From Maea johnstoni (lineage: Eukaryota > Annelida > Polychaeta > Spionida > Magelonidae): 64,000 nt of DNA. Position 1 is the first letter of the stretch, and every line of letters begins with the position of its first letter. The stretch lies in assembly GCA_963942565.1 (NCBI GenBank), contig OZ012694.1, forward strand, positions 35,124,950 to 35,188,949, read 5' to 3'. Of the stretch, positions 21,811-33,049 are shown in pieces. Both the position numbers and the translations under genes were made by a program. The notes beneath the pieces are model-generated. The model made no database searches, was not told the origin of the DNA, and saw only the letters and a list, made by a program, of their open reading frames with translations.

Positions 21811-22662
21811 TCAACCGACGAATGCCATCACCTGCTGACGCTGCTCATTGTCCAGTGACTCATTGGCATCTCGCACCATTTCCCTCAAGTGTTCTGGCAG
21901 GTCGGCCTCTTTGCTCACTTCACATTGTTCGGCGTGTTCGGGTGCATCATCTCTGCACACCTCATCGACCGGTTTCAGTATGCCGGCGACCGTTCCTCGG
22001 CGGAGCACCACCGGTTCGTCTGTAAGGTTAGCCACTCGCAGGGGTACACATTCCTGCTCCGCACTCACGAGGGCTTTGGCGACCAGTATCTGGCCGTTCT
22101 CCGGGAGTTGAGTGGTTGGCTCAACTATCCCGATTTTCTCCTGGGCGTTCCATCTATCGCCGATCCTGCGGCCTGCTAGCATTACTTCCGATCTTGGCGG
22201 CACTACTGTTGTATCCACTAGTGCTACTCGGGAGCACTTGGACACGCCCGACCGATGGAGTTTCAAAGTGGCTCCCAGACTTTTTGCGTGTAGCGTTCCG
22301 TTGGACGCATCAAGTACGCCGCCAAGATCTTCTATTAGGTCAAGGCCCATTATAGCCTCAGCCCCCGGTAAGTCGCACACTATTACATCGTGCTTCACCA
22401 GGTGCCCTTGCAGCGTGAACCTCAAACACACTTCGCCATATACTTGAAGTGGTTCTCCATTTGCTGCAATTAGTCGTCTCTTAATTTTCTTTAATGACCA
22501 TTTCCTCTCTACTTGGTCAAAGATCTTCTTATCAACTAGCGATACTGTTGCACCCGTGTCCACTAACATATCTAAGGGCACGGAGTGCAGTTCCGCAGAG
22601 AGGTGCCAGCAACGCCTACTGTTTGCTAAGTGGATTATATCATCTAACTCGTCACTGGTCAT
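21811..22662 (-). CDS. Gypsy aspartic protease region
   Basis: An open frame of 283 codons with the retropepsin motif LVDTGATVSLVDK near residue 35 and a downstream AIMGLDLIEDLG. It sits between gag and RT, as expected for Ty3/Gypsy pol order. Confidence 0.82.
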   Translation of the reverse strand: MTSDELDDIIHLANSRRCWHLSAELHSVPLDMLVDTGATVSLVDKKIFDQVERKWSLKKIKRRLIAANGEPLQVYGEVCLRFTLQGHLVKHDVIVCDLPGAEAIMGLDLIEDLGGVLDASNGTLHAKSLGATLKLHRSGVSKCSRVALVDTTVVPPRSEVMLAGRRIGDRWNAQEKIGIVEPTTQLPENGQILVAKALVSAEQECVPLRVANLTDEPVVLRRGTVAGILKPVDEVCRDDAPEHAEQCEVSKEADLPEHLREMVRDANESLDNEQRQQVMAFVG

Positions 22663-22686
22663 TCCTCCCTCGGGTTCGTCAGCTAG

Positions 22687-25161
22687 TCAATTACTCGGGG
22701 GTGCGCCCTGGCCGTTATTGGGGCCATTGGCGGTTGCCGCCTGGCGTTGCGCCGGTTGGTAAGCAGGTGCGGATGGGCTGGGCGTGTATGGTCCGGACGT
22801 AGCCGGTCCAGATTGCCCCAGTCCTCCACTAGAGTACTGCCTGTTCTGGGCTAGTACTTGCGTTGGCTGCGCTCCGCCCTGGTACTGCCCGTTATAAGCC
22901 GGTGCGGGCGGGCATGACGCGTATGGTCCGGACATAGCCGGTCCTGATTGTCCCTGCCCCCCGGTCGGGTACGGTCCGGTTTGGGTCGGTACCTGCTGTA
23001 GTGGCGCCCCACCCTGGTATTGCCCTCCTTGAGCAGGCGCTGATGGTGCCGGATGTCCGCCCTGCGATTGCCCGTTCTGTGCCTGCTGTTGGCCACCGTG
23101 CGGTAGTCGTCTGTTCGGGCATTCCCGACGAAAGTGTCCCACTTCACCGCAACCGTAGCATACTGATCGGGACTTGTTGAAGCGAGGGCGACTCTTCCAG
23201 TCTTCCTCCATCTTGTCCAGCCGGGCCATGAGGACTCCCATTGAGTCTGCCAGGGGGCTGGTCTCCACAGACGCAACTTTTGGTTTGACCGGGCCGTCCG
23301 CCTGGTCCTTGTCCTTCCCGCTGAAGGACTCCCATTCTACCGCCAGGCTTATGGCCTTGTCCATTGTCTTCGCCCGACCGAAATGTATATGCTTTCGGAG
23401 GTCCTCCTCTTCCATCCCCGAAGTGAATTGGAAGATGACCATCCGCTCCAGCGCCTTTTCGGCCGTGTCTGGGAAAGCCTTGCCCGCCAGGCTCTGCAGG
23501 GCTTGGCCAAAGTCCTCGACCGACTCTTTCTCCCGCCTCTTCCTATTTTGGAAATCGGCAAGAGTAGCGGCCTCCCGTTCTTCCGGGTCGTAACGTCGGG
23601 TGATTGCGGCTATCAGCTCAGAATACGACTCCAGCGTTGATTCCGGCAAGCGCAGTACATATTTCTGTGCTGATCCAGACATGGACATCGCCAGTTGTTG
23701 CGCTTTCTGCGTCTCTGTCCACTCGTTCCATCTGGCGGCCATTTCAAATACGCCCAGGAAATCGCGCCATTCCATCTTGTTGCTGTCGAAGGGCGGCACC
23801 TTTTTATAGTCAAAGCGCCTCCGGACCGTCTTCGGTTCAGGCGTGACCGCCCTGGGTGTGCGAAGTTGACTGGGTGTCGGTATGGCCACGTCCATTGACG
23901 GTTGGGTTCTCGATTCTCCTCCGAACACCAAGGCAGGGGCCGGTCGGGCGGGGGTCGCTTCCTGGCGCAGACTACGAAAATACTCGCAGGAAAGCTTCAG
24001 CACGTCGCGGACGTCGGACAGACTCTCATTAAGAGCGAGCATAGCATCTGCGGTGACGACGAACGTCTCGCCCCCGCTGCTGGGCTCCGGCCCGATTTTG
24101 GTCGGTCGCGTGCCCTGTTGCATTCGGCGCAGCAGAGTCTCGCCCTCGCCCTCTTCCTGCCGCACCAGCTTAGCTGGGGGTGGCGCTCCCGGCGCGAGGT
24201 GTTCGTCGGGTCCTGGCATCTCTACCCGAACGTCCTTGTTCATTTTGGTGGGGATCGGGTAACGCAGTTCGGTCGAGTGTGTTGGGCCACCCGTAGGACG
24301 GCTCGGGTCGCCCACGGCCAGCCACGAGCCTTGGTTTGGCGCGCCTTCTCGCCAGCGCGAGTCGGCGTTCTCAAGATTCCCTACCCAGTTATCCCCGAAG
24401 GGATTCCCTGGTGAGAATCGCGCGATTGGTGGATGGCGCACGTCATCAGGTGTCTGTGTCGGTGGCGCGATGATACTGCAAGCCGGTACGTCCGCGCTCA
24501 TGAAGGCGTGGTACCTCTTTTCCTCCGCCTCCTCGTCGCCGCGGGGGTTGCGAGGGGCTCTGAGCCGCACCTCGTCTTCTTCGCGCGCAGGCCTGAAGGC
24601 CACCTCTGATCCAGGCATCGTCTTCTGTAGTCCGCTCGCTTCCGCGCCCAGGCTCCATGCACTGGGGGTAGCGAATTTGGTGAAATCGCCGTCGCCACGC
24701 CCCCACAGCAGGGTGGGGGGGCTCTTGATCCGGTGGAAATCCGCGATGCTGGGAGCCTTCCTCCTGGCTCCACCAGCATTAGCCCCCTCCCCCAGCATAG
24801 CTGGGGGGGTTGGTTCCACAATATCATTATTACATAATTCATCAATAGGGGACTTGTTTTGTTTCTCTTGGAGAGCACTGGCTAGGTTCCCTTTATCTTT
24901 ATTCTCCGGATTGGGATCCCTAGCCAGAACCTCCCTGTCACCATCAGCAGCAGCCCTAGGTTTGTCACCCCTAAGACCCCCCAAACTTCCTAAATTCTCT
25001 AAATAGGAGTCTAGCTCCTTTTCGTAGGACTCCATGTCCTCACTGTACTTAGCTGGCACTGCAAAGCCAGTTTCATTTGTGGGGGTGAACATTAAAGGGC
25101 TTTGGGGGACCGATTTTGTCCCCCCTCTGCTACCCTGGGCATCATCCCTGGTGTCCGCCAT
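22687..25161 (-). CDS. gag: Gypsy gag-like protein
   Basis: An open frame of 824 codons. The first 430 residues are disordered and Pro/Gly/charged-rich. A retrotransposon capsid-type domain follows at about residues 450-620 (KKVPPFDSNKMEWRDFLGVF onward, with the usual RY/F motif). A CCHC zinc knuckle (CYGCGEVGHFRREC) is at about 667-680. A long Gln/Gly/Pro/Tyr-rich tail from about 685 holds imperfect tandem units of about 45 residues (QYQGGA..GQSGPA.SGPY.). It would form the particle and bind RNA. The long N-terminal extension and the repetitive tail are unusual for Gypsy gag. Confidence 0.85.
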   Translation of the reverse strand: MADTRDDAQGSRGGTKSVPQSPLMFTPTNETGFAVPAKYSEDMESYEKELDSYLENLGSLGGLRGDKPRAAADGDREVLARDPNPENKDKGNLASALQEKQNKSPIDELCNNDIVEPTPPAMLGEGANAGGARRKAPSIADFHRIKSPPTLLWGRGDGDFTKFATPSAWSLGAEASGLQKTMPGSEVAFRPAREEDEVRLRAPRNPRGDEEAEEKRYHAFMSADVPACSIIAPPTQTPDDVRHPPIARFSPGNPFGDNWVGNLENADSRWREGAPNQGSWLAVGDPSRPTGGPTHSTELRYPIPTKMNKDVRVEMPGPDEHLAPGAPPPAKLVRQEEGEGETLLRRMQQGTRPTKIGPEPSSGGETFVVTADAMLALNESLSDVRDVLKLSCEYFRSLRQEATPARPAPALVFGGESRTQPSMDVAIPTPSQLRTPRAVTPEPKTVRRRFDYKKVPPFDSNKMEWRDFLGVFEMAARWNEWTETQKAQQLAMSMSGSAQKYVLRLPESTLESYSELIAAITRRYDPEEREAATLADFQNRKRREKESVEDFGQALQSLAGKAFPDTAEKALERMVIFQFTSGMEEEDLRKHIHFGRAKTMDKAISLAVEWESFSGKDKDQADGPVKPKVASVETSPLADSMGVLMARLDKMEEDWKSRPRFNKSRSVCYGCGEVGHFRRECPNRRLPHGGQQQAQNGQSQGGHPAPSAPAQGGQYQGGAPLQQVPTQTGPYPTGGQGQSGPAMSGPYASCPPAPAYNGQYQGGAQPTQVLAQNRQYSSGGLGQSGPATSGPYTPSPSAPAYQPAQRQAATANGPNNGQGAPPSN

Positions 25162-25248
25162 TACTCAGGCTGTGAGAAGTTTGCAAAGTATGCAGAAGTA
25201 AAACACCAAAGATGCCCCAAAGTCTGATTTATTTTGATTAAACAAGTT

Positions 25249-25267
25249 GGTCCCTTATTGGGCGCCA
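25249..25267 (-). other. primer-binding site
   Basis: TGGCGCCCAATAAGGGACC on the minus strand, four bases inside the LTR. The TGGCGCCCAA core is typical of tRNA-Lys-type primer sites. Confidence 0.75.
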
Positions 25268-25271
25268 ATTT

Positions 25272-25908
25272 TGTAGCGTAGCTGGGCTTTAATTGCTACT
25301 CTGAGGGGTATTACAACGATAGGATTGGAGAGTATGAAAGCCAGTCTAAATATAGCAAAACACAACAATCACACATGTATCTAAAGTGAAGGTTTTTAAT
25401 TGGTACTAATCTGGGCAAAATACATCATGACAAACCCCAACATGCGGGCGGAATGCTGCCTAGATACACTGCTGTATAGAGATGGTGTTATTATTACTTA
25501 ACTCACCCATTTGGTGGACTTTGACGATTTTTTCTACTCAGAGATGCTTGTTGTTTCTAAATTTTTGGTTGCCGCGAAACGGAAGTGCGCAAACGCCCAC
25601 TGCGCATGCGCAGTGGCGCAATCTGACGGTTAAAAGCCTGCTGGATAGATTAGCAACTCCTCGCCAGCCTGAGCCGGATTGGAGAGACAAAGGGCCGTAA
25701 ATTGTAAGTAGAAGGGTTGGGGAAAGGGGGTTCTACTGTTATTTTAAAGGGGGACCTAGATTTGCATTCGAACCACTGCGTAGTTCGCTGCATTCCAATG
25801 GGGAATGCAACTACTACACGCCGTTACGTAGTAGCTTGTTTTTAGAGGTTGGGCACAACCTCTATTGCCACATGTGCCCACCTCCGACAGCAGTGTATCT
25901 ACGCTACA
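25272..25908 (-). repeat. 5' LTR of the Gypsy-type element
   Basis: It begins TGTAGCGTAGATAC and ends CTACGCTACA on the minus strand (TG...CA, with 10-bp inverted termini). It is followed after four bases by a primer-binding site. It contains the perfect 18-bp palindrome CACTGCGCATGCGCAGTG (25598-25615), which includes a consensus NRF1 site, and an ETS-like ACTTCCG nearby. Confidence 0.85.
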
Positions 25909-25913
25909 TAGTC

Positions 25914-26060
25914 CACCAGTAGATGGCGCCTAGTTGCGAGCAGTCGCGGCAGGGAGTCTTGTGCATGCGTAGTTATAGTTAATAGCAATAGTAGTTAATG
26001 TAGTTATAGTTAATAGTAGTTAATGTAGTAATTGATTGTGATATTCAAATGTAAAAGAGG
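25914..26060 (+). repeat. SINE-tail-like flank of the Gypsy insertion
   Basis: ATGGCGCCTAGTTGCGAGCA followed by TAGTTAAT-type repeats resembles the tail at 14998-15110 (ATGGCGTCTGGTTGCGAGAA). The retrotransposon probably landed in or beside a SINE-like repeat. Confidence 0.4.
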
Positions 26061-26124
26061 CCCTCAGTAATAGGGCGTGCGCTTCAAATTGAACTGAACT
26101 GATGGGTGTTGTCGCGCTCAGCTA

Positions 26125-26225
26125 ACAATGGAATTTGGAATTTGGATCATCGTCACTTTCTGCAATATTGTGGGTAAGACATGAGTAGCCAGTTGTAAGC
26201 GGTGGAGGAAACTGGAGCACCCAGC
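26125..26225 (-). mobile_element. 3' fragment of SINE family C
   Basis: The reverse strand carries CAGTTTCCTCCACCGCTTAC, the ACTGGCTACTC region and the AAATTCC tail of family C. The head is not recognisable. Confidence 0.65.
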
Positions 26226-27056
26226 AAAAAAATAACTAATCCCAAGCTGAGATGGGTAGACCGGGATCGGGCACTGTCCATGCATCAACAAATGTCGCTG
26301 CCTCCCATCTCCTTGGCAACTATCTGACCTAGAAAGGATGCTGCATGCTAATTGCACAGATCAGATCACGTGACCAAGGCTACACAGCGTAACCCGAGGC
26401 GCACATACCCTAGGTACTAGCATGCTGTGCCTATGGCGTTGCGGTTCAAGGGGATGTATTTCTCTGCCCCAAGTCACTGGTTACTCTCTCACATGCCCGG
26501 CACAGGGCATTGGTGAGAGACGCGCACAGGACATTGGTGAGAGACAGCAGAGAAATACATCCCTCATCTCAGGAGACAGCTAGCAATAAGTGATACACGG
26601 GCATCAGTCTAGGCCGTGAAAAGAAACGAAAGTCATTAAATCCTTCCAGATTTTCCTTACAATGTTTCATATGTACAACGCATATCATGCATTTTCATTT
26701 AAACCTTTTGTTGTTTCCTGCCATCAGGGACATGTACATAGGGATTAGAACCAGTCTGTTATCCGCCATGTGTGATGCAACATAAGGCTAGGCTTATTTC
26801 GCAGTAAAACATAAGAGCTGGATCAAAAAAAAGTGGTCAATTTTAAATTAGACAACTGCTCCTCTCCGTTAATAAAATAGGTAGTGGTCTGAAATTAAGT
26901 GAATGACATAGAACTCGTTTTCAAATGGACCTTTAATAGTGAAGAGGGGTATCAGGATGGACTGGTAACGGGAATGTTTCGTGCTTAACCTGGATTGCGG
27001 GTCACAGCAGGGGATCATGACCTAAGTGCAACACTAATATTACACTGCGAATATCA

Positions 27057-27236
<180 letters not shown>

Positions 27237-28115
27237 AGTATCCATGCTATCATACGTCAATCAAAACCAATTTCGTTTTTCGTTTGATGACTGCGCTCAT
27301 ATATGTTGATTAAAATTTAAAATGATCTGAGAAAGGGATTAGGCATCATACTATAAGCAGGATGTGCCCTCTGATTCGTGCAACAATCTGGTTTCATAAT
27401 GTCTTCATATCTCCGGTGAAATGGAATTTTCACCATTATTTTGATATGAGAAAATGAAAGAAGTGACATATCTGAAACATTTTATTAGAGGTTTCAAGAG
27501 TTCAAGATCTGATTATTTTTAAATACAACTTAGAAAGTTATTTTAGACATACAACTTTTAAAAAATAGTGATGCTGGCTAAGGTCAAATCGGGTATGATG
27601 ATGATTAGGATAAGTAACAACATATGTCTAGCAGGGCAACTCAATAGGGAGGACCAAAAAATACTACAAGAGCTGATCTGGCGGGTGAAATGACCTCAGT
27701 CCGAGTCCCCAAATAATATCATTCTGCAGGCCACCCGATGCTCTATGTAACCCTAGCCCATCCACCCCCCCCCCCCCCCCCCCCACCCACTAATACTCAT
27801 GCTTCTTGTGAGTCAGTCTACCTGTCTTTCAGTTCTACACATACCAACAATAACACAAACTCCACATATTTGAATATAACGGCAATTAGTAAAGTTACCA
27901 TGGTACAGCTATGAAAAACAAAATAAAAAATAAACGGTTATATAAGGTAGAACCCTACCCGATACCCGAGTCATTTTTAAAACTTAAATATCCGAAAACT
28001 GAGTTGAATGTAGACCACGGCACTTATGCCATTGTATAGCTTACATCTTATAGTTACAGAATAATGATAAACCTATCAATAATTAGCTATTTTGAGTTAT
28101 TGTGGCACCCTTTAC

Positions 28116-28405
28116 CTTGGATAAAGAAAAGAATGGATATGTAGCGACAGCTCAAATACTATATGCACTAAAGTGAGATGCTGGACTCATGCCAGGAGTC
28201 GCTGACCGGCAGTAGCGCGAGGTCACGTGGGTACAAGGACCAATCAGGGCTCTCGTATTGATTACACTACAGAGAAACCTGATCCTCACCATCAGCTGGG
28301 CACCAATTTAAGGCTATTAGGAGGGCTATTAGTTGACGCTGGTTGAGGCTAGCATGTTCAGGTTGGCCGGCTGGTTTCGAATCCACTTGTGTTTGGTCAT
28401 CTAAG
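28116..28405 (-). mobile_element. CTTRGAT-ended MITE copy
   Basis: 290 bp with ends CTTGGATAAAG...GTCATCTAAG. 7-bp flanking duplication CCTTTAC (28109-28115, 28406-28412). It belongs to a family with at least five copies here. Confidence 0.85.
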
Positions 28406-28737
28406 CCTTTACCAACATATCTGGCTGTCTTTCGTTTTTTGGCAAAATGTCAAGACTCACCCTTTCCCTTGAAAACCAAACTCTATCATTTGATCATTAA
28501 ATGTCTTTGGTAAGGTGCAAGGTCATACCTAAACCGGGTTACTGCACGATAAGTATGTGAACAACATTTTTGAATGTTCCAATATGCCTCAAGATTACTA
28601 ACAGCACGTGGTTTACGTAGTTAATGCCGATTTTCAGGTCCTGTCATACTACGAGGTACTTATGACATGACCTTGCACCTAGAGGGGATTCATATCTGTC
28701 ATATTCTAAAACAATGACTTCGAAGACCGTATCGTTA

Positions 28738-28929
28738 GGGCTATTCCATTTTAAAATACATGGGGGGGGGGGGGGGGGGGTGGAACGCCCACAATTTCAG
28801 ATCCCCCCCAATGAATTTTTTTCATGTAAACCCCCAATTTTTTCATCTTGACCCCCTCCCCCCATGATTTTTTAATAGGTGAGCGTTCCACCCCCCCCCC
28901 CCCCCATGTATATTCAAATGGAATAGCCC
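28738..28929. mobile_element. Harbinger-like hairpin MITE with G/C-run arms
   Basis: 192 bp with inverted ends GGGCTATTCCATTT.../...GGAATAGCCC, each arm holding a run of about 15-18 G or C next to GTGGAACGC/GCGTTCCAC. Flanked by the 3-bp duplication TTA (28735-28737, 28930-28932), typical of PIF/Harbinger. Confidence 0.82.
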
Positions 28930-29159
28930 TTATTCACTTTCAGCCAAAAAATGAGATGAAAATATTGGTCAGAATGGTCTATCTCGAAGATATCTGCATG
29001 GTCGAAGCAGATACCAGTGTTGTTTGGGACCAATTTAACATGGAGGGCCCAATGGGACTCGCCTTTTGTGCTCGTGGTCGTAGCACGATACAAAGTTGCG
29101 AGGTCGAGATTCGTGACCACTACTCATGTGTAATCTTTTGTTTTGATATCCATTCTTAG

Positions 29160-31980
29160 GGGCCAGCCAAGGACACCACCTAGTGGTGATAATCTTGGTG
29201 TACTAGACTATCACCTTAAAGTGACCAAAATAAGCGCCGGCATTTGAATCGATGGCCCAACATAAAGCGTTTAGGGACCAACTCAAACTACGCTCTGAAC
29301 AGTATAGCAGACAAGATATACTTCTACAGACGGATAAGTATAAGTCATGTAGTACGGTACTAAATGACGCATGGGATTGATGTCGCTATTCATAGAAGTA
29401 AACGTAAAAGTGCATGTGAATGTACCACTATATGTAACCATACACACAATAAAAATGTTTAACGTCTAGCGCGACAGTGTGGATTTAATAGGAATCACTT
29501 ACCAATTCAAATGTGATCAATAAGTAGTAATCACATGTAACATAGATTTGTAATTTCCATGAATAAGATTTGGGTCCGAGAGATGCCACAGGTTATCAAT
29601 TTAATGTCCATGTTATGGTGTCAACTTATATATACTTTTGCTCTGAAACAAAGAAAACATCAACAGGTTGAGGCATGATGTCCCCCTTTACCAGCGACAC
29701 AATCGCAGCTCCTATTACCAACAGGCCATTTAGAAAGGCGCCCTTCAGTTTTGTAAAAATAATAACTCTCCATGTTTTGTCAAAGGTTGAGACTATAACA
29801 GACTACAGGGTAACTAGCCAGCAACAGACATCGCTGAAGTATAGGTCACAAAAGCTGATAAACTGATATACCCGGCTTGCAACCAATAGGTACAGTAGAA
29901 TATGCAATTGACTGACCGTTCATAACCCGAGTTTATCACCTATTACACCGCAGACGTGTTAGTTGCGCTGGGCACCAACCTTATGTGTCCACTATGCACT
30001 AAGCCTATCGTGTTTCAATGATAATTGGCCTCTTTCCGCATCTCCCTGGTACCCACCTCACTGGCAAAGGCTAAAAAGTGAGCAGGAACAAGTTTTGAAG
30101 CAATATACTAGTCATTTGACTGCCTCATTTCACTAAGTGTTTTATAAGATAAAGTAGAGCTGGGTACTGACTGCAGCGAAAGTTCAAACATAGGTTAGGA
30201 TTTTTAGTTTATCTGATTGCCACCAGGGAAATCTCTAATACGTGGTATGTCTTTTTTCATGATCGTGAAATAAGCTGTTAAAAAAAGGCGAACATTTTGT
30301 GAAATATGGTGAAAAGGGAACTGTAATCAAGTGCTCTTTGCATACATCTTTGTATTCATATACATGTATCTGATTGCTGCTTTCCTCGCACCCAGATAAG
30401 GCCCCATTGAAAGAGGTACTGGGAGGACAGTACAATTACACAGAAGGGGAAGGCAAGTGTTGCGACAAGGCGCTTTAGGCCGCAAGATTAAGTAGAAAAT
30501 GTCAGTGTAGTAAGGATCCGTGCGTCCAAAAAGTGAGTGGCGGGCGCACGGATCCACGGGTGCATGGATAGGGCACTGATCAACGCCGTGACGTGGGGAC
30601 ATGTGAAAGGGCAGATAGAAGGTGAATGGGCGGAAGTTGCATACAGTAATAGTCATATGTAGCAAGTGTGCATGCAAGTGAAAATACCAACATCATAGGA
30701 AACTTAATTAAGGGAACATTTCCTTCATCAATATATATAAATTAATACTTAAACCCACCCATTTAACTATATATTTTCTTGAATTCTCAACTTTATCACT
30801 TTAGTTCATTTTTCTGTTGAAAGCAACAAGCTGACCACTTCGCAGATCTCATATTCTATGTGAAGGCTAGGCACTACTTACACCCATTAAACTATATATT
30901 TTCTAGATGAAATTCTCATCTTTATCACTTTAGTTATTTTTTCTGTTTGTTTCATGTATCACAACTGTGGAAATGTGTATTATGATGCAAAGGTAAAAGA
31001 TCGTTTTTAGTCAGGGCCCAAGTCATCAGCCCTTATAGCGAACGGCAATTCAGGCAAACTTCCTTTGTGGGATCTGCGGTTTTTGACCAACAATTCAGTT
31101 TAGTAAAAGTAAAGTAAAATAAATAAATAAGGTGAAGTTAACGTTATTTTGAGCCAGAAATAATTCTATAGGTGCCACCTGTAGCACTTGGCTGCTTGAA
31201 ATAAACAGTAGGATGTAGCCGATAGATGGAATCTATCCTGCGTCACCTGAGCTGCTAGCCCAGCGCACTACTATTTAGGCCACTGCGCCATATGAACTGT
31301 TCGTGTGTGAAAAGATATATATATTCATGATTTCTATTTGGGATCGTGCCTAGTATTCCGAGAAAAATCTTGTTATTTACTACTTGCCCACTTTTTTCAA
31401 TTACCCCCCAAATTTAGATACGGTTCAAATATGAATTTGATCTCCCCCCTATAGACCCCTTGTAATTTCAACACGTGCTTCCGTAACCATATGCCGCTGG
31501 CTAACTAAGACGACAACAAACGGCAGATCGCTGGAATGTGATTAAAAACCAATTACGAGCGCCAAAACAACTGAAAATTGTTTTTTTTATCTACCAACCT
31601 AATCACTCTGCAAATAAAGAAACAATAGTAATTATATCTATACGCCTTCACATGTCGTTAACCTTGTGGCATCGCTGTCGAATTTTCCTAACCATAGGAA
31701 CTTGCTCTGGAGAGGTTTAGATAACTAGATTTTCGAGCGTTACACTTTTCACGGCGCTACGCGCCTAGGGGATAAACATTGCGCCAAGTGTGGTTCAACG
31801 TCCTGTATGCATTATTATTGATTTTTTTCGTGGTTATAGGTAGGTATAATTCTTGTTTATCAAATATTGAAATACATTTTATAATGTCTATCTCTTTGAA
31901 TGAACGCAAGCCAATATACAGATAAAATATTTCGTTTTTATATGTCTGTCGTTTTGACCAGCGTTCGCCTCTTTCAATCG
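29160..31980. other. gene-free region
   Basis: No coding exon, RNA gene or recognised repeat supported, apart from simple AT-rich DNA. Confidence 0.6.
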
Positions 31981-31994
31981 GCCATTCTGACTGA

Positions 31995-32221
31995 GGGGCC
32001 TGCTCTGATGGCCATGTGGTCTAAGGCATCCGCCACTGTCTGCACGCAGTCTCTCATCACTGTGTGGGTTGGATACCCGGTCTGGGCATGCGAGGAAGTT
32101 GCCAGTGACTTGGGGAATAGGCGGTGGTTTTCGCCGGGTACTCCGGTTTCCTCCACTAGTCGCAAATTAGCCACAATTTGGCATAAATGTGACGAAAAAC
32201 AAAATTCCAAATTCCAAATGT
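31995..32221 (+). mobile_element. tRNA-Leu/Ser-like SINE (family C)
   Basis: The head TGATGGCCATGTGGTCTAAG resembles a type-II tRNA A-box. The 3' end has CTCCGGTTTCCTCCACTAG and a tail of AAATTCC units. Perfect 12-bp flanking duplication CATTCTGACTGA (31983-31994, 32222-32233). Confidence 0.88.
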
Positions 32222-32747
32222 CATTCTGACTGACTACTCTCAAGGCTGCTGTGTATAATGCTTAGGTTAACTTATATAATGCAATGAAGATGTTTTTCCA
32301 CACTTGTGTGTACCCAGAGTAATTGAAAACGTAGAAAGAATACTATTGCTTAAGCTTTTTACACAGAACATATAGTTTAAAAAATAATGGAAATATGAAT
32401 GACTCATGTTATACTTAGATATATATCAGAGATGTCTCACCGTCTCTGGATATACCTATAGAATTTGCAAAGTATTTCTCTTGTTGATTTTGGGTAATTA
32501 ACTCACCATTTCGAAGTAATTGTCAAATTATTAGGCGATGCCCCTTTTGGGTTGGTCAACAGAAATTGGTATAAAACCGTGTCAGGTAATCGATGGTTTA
32601 CTGAATGTAGAAATAAGAGCCTTAAGAAAGTAAGTATAATCTCTGTCTGTGAAGCCTACTGGGGCTATGATTCTTGCTGACACAAATCCTCATGTATTGT
32701 TTCAAAGTACGCAGCATTAACAGAGGGATACGTACGGCCTTTAAAAA

Positions 32748-33045
32748 GATGACTAAACACAAGTGGATTCGAAACCAGCCGGTCAACCGGAACATGCTAG
32801 CGTCAACCAGTGTCAACTAATAGCCACTAATATGCCAGAATTGGTGCTCAGGGCACCCCAGCTGGTGGTGGAGATAAGGTTTCTCTGTAATGTAATCGAT
32901 GCGAGAGCCCTGATTGGTCCTTGTTCCCACGTGACCTCGCGCTGATGCCTTATCTGGTACTCCTGGCATGAGTCCAGCACTTAACTATAGGGCATAACGT
33001 AATTGGTCTCTCGCTACATATCCATTCTTTTCTTCATCCAAGATA
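32748..33045 (+). mobile_element. CTTRGAT-ended MITE copy
   Basis: Same body (AACCAGCCGGTCAACC, GATAAGGTTTCTCTGTAATG, GCTACATATCCATTCTTTTC). The ends are worn and no duplication is seen. Confidence 0.75.
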
Positions 33046-33049
33046 AGGC

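Larger units (their letters stand above)
15144..25908 (-). mobile_element. Ty3/Gypsy-type retrotransposon with inverted outer ends
   Basis: About 10.8 kb, coding on the minus strand: gag 22687-25161, protease 21811-22662, RT-RNase H-integrase 18757-21801. A 637-bp LTR (25272-25908) and a primer-binding site lie on the right. The whole block is flanked by a 5-bp direct duplication, TAGTC (15139-15143 and 25909-25913), as Gypsy integrases make. The left end is not a direct LTR: 15144-15523 is an inverted copy of the first 380 bp of the right LTR (379/380 identical). That near-identity argues for a recent event. Coding frames are nearly continuous with about two or three breaks, so it is best treated as a recent, probably inactive copy. 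15.5-18.7 kb, between the left end and pol, is non-coding and holds a SINE insertion and a 96-bp duplication. Confidence 0.88.

Noticed and set aside
18809-25006. Many plus-strand frames opposite gag and pol
   Set aside because: Shadows of the GC-rich retrotransposon coding strand.
28848-29159. 103-codon frame on the plus strand
   Set aside because: It begins inside the G/C-run MITE and shows no recognisable protein features.
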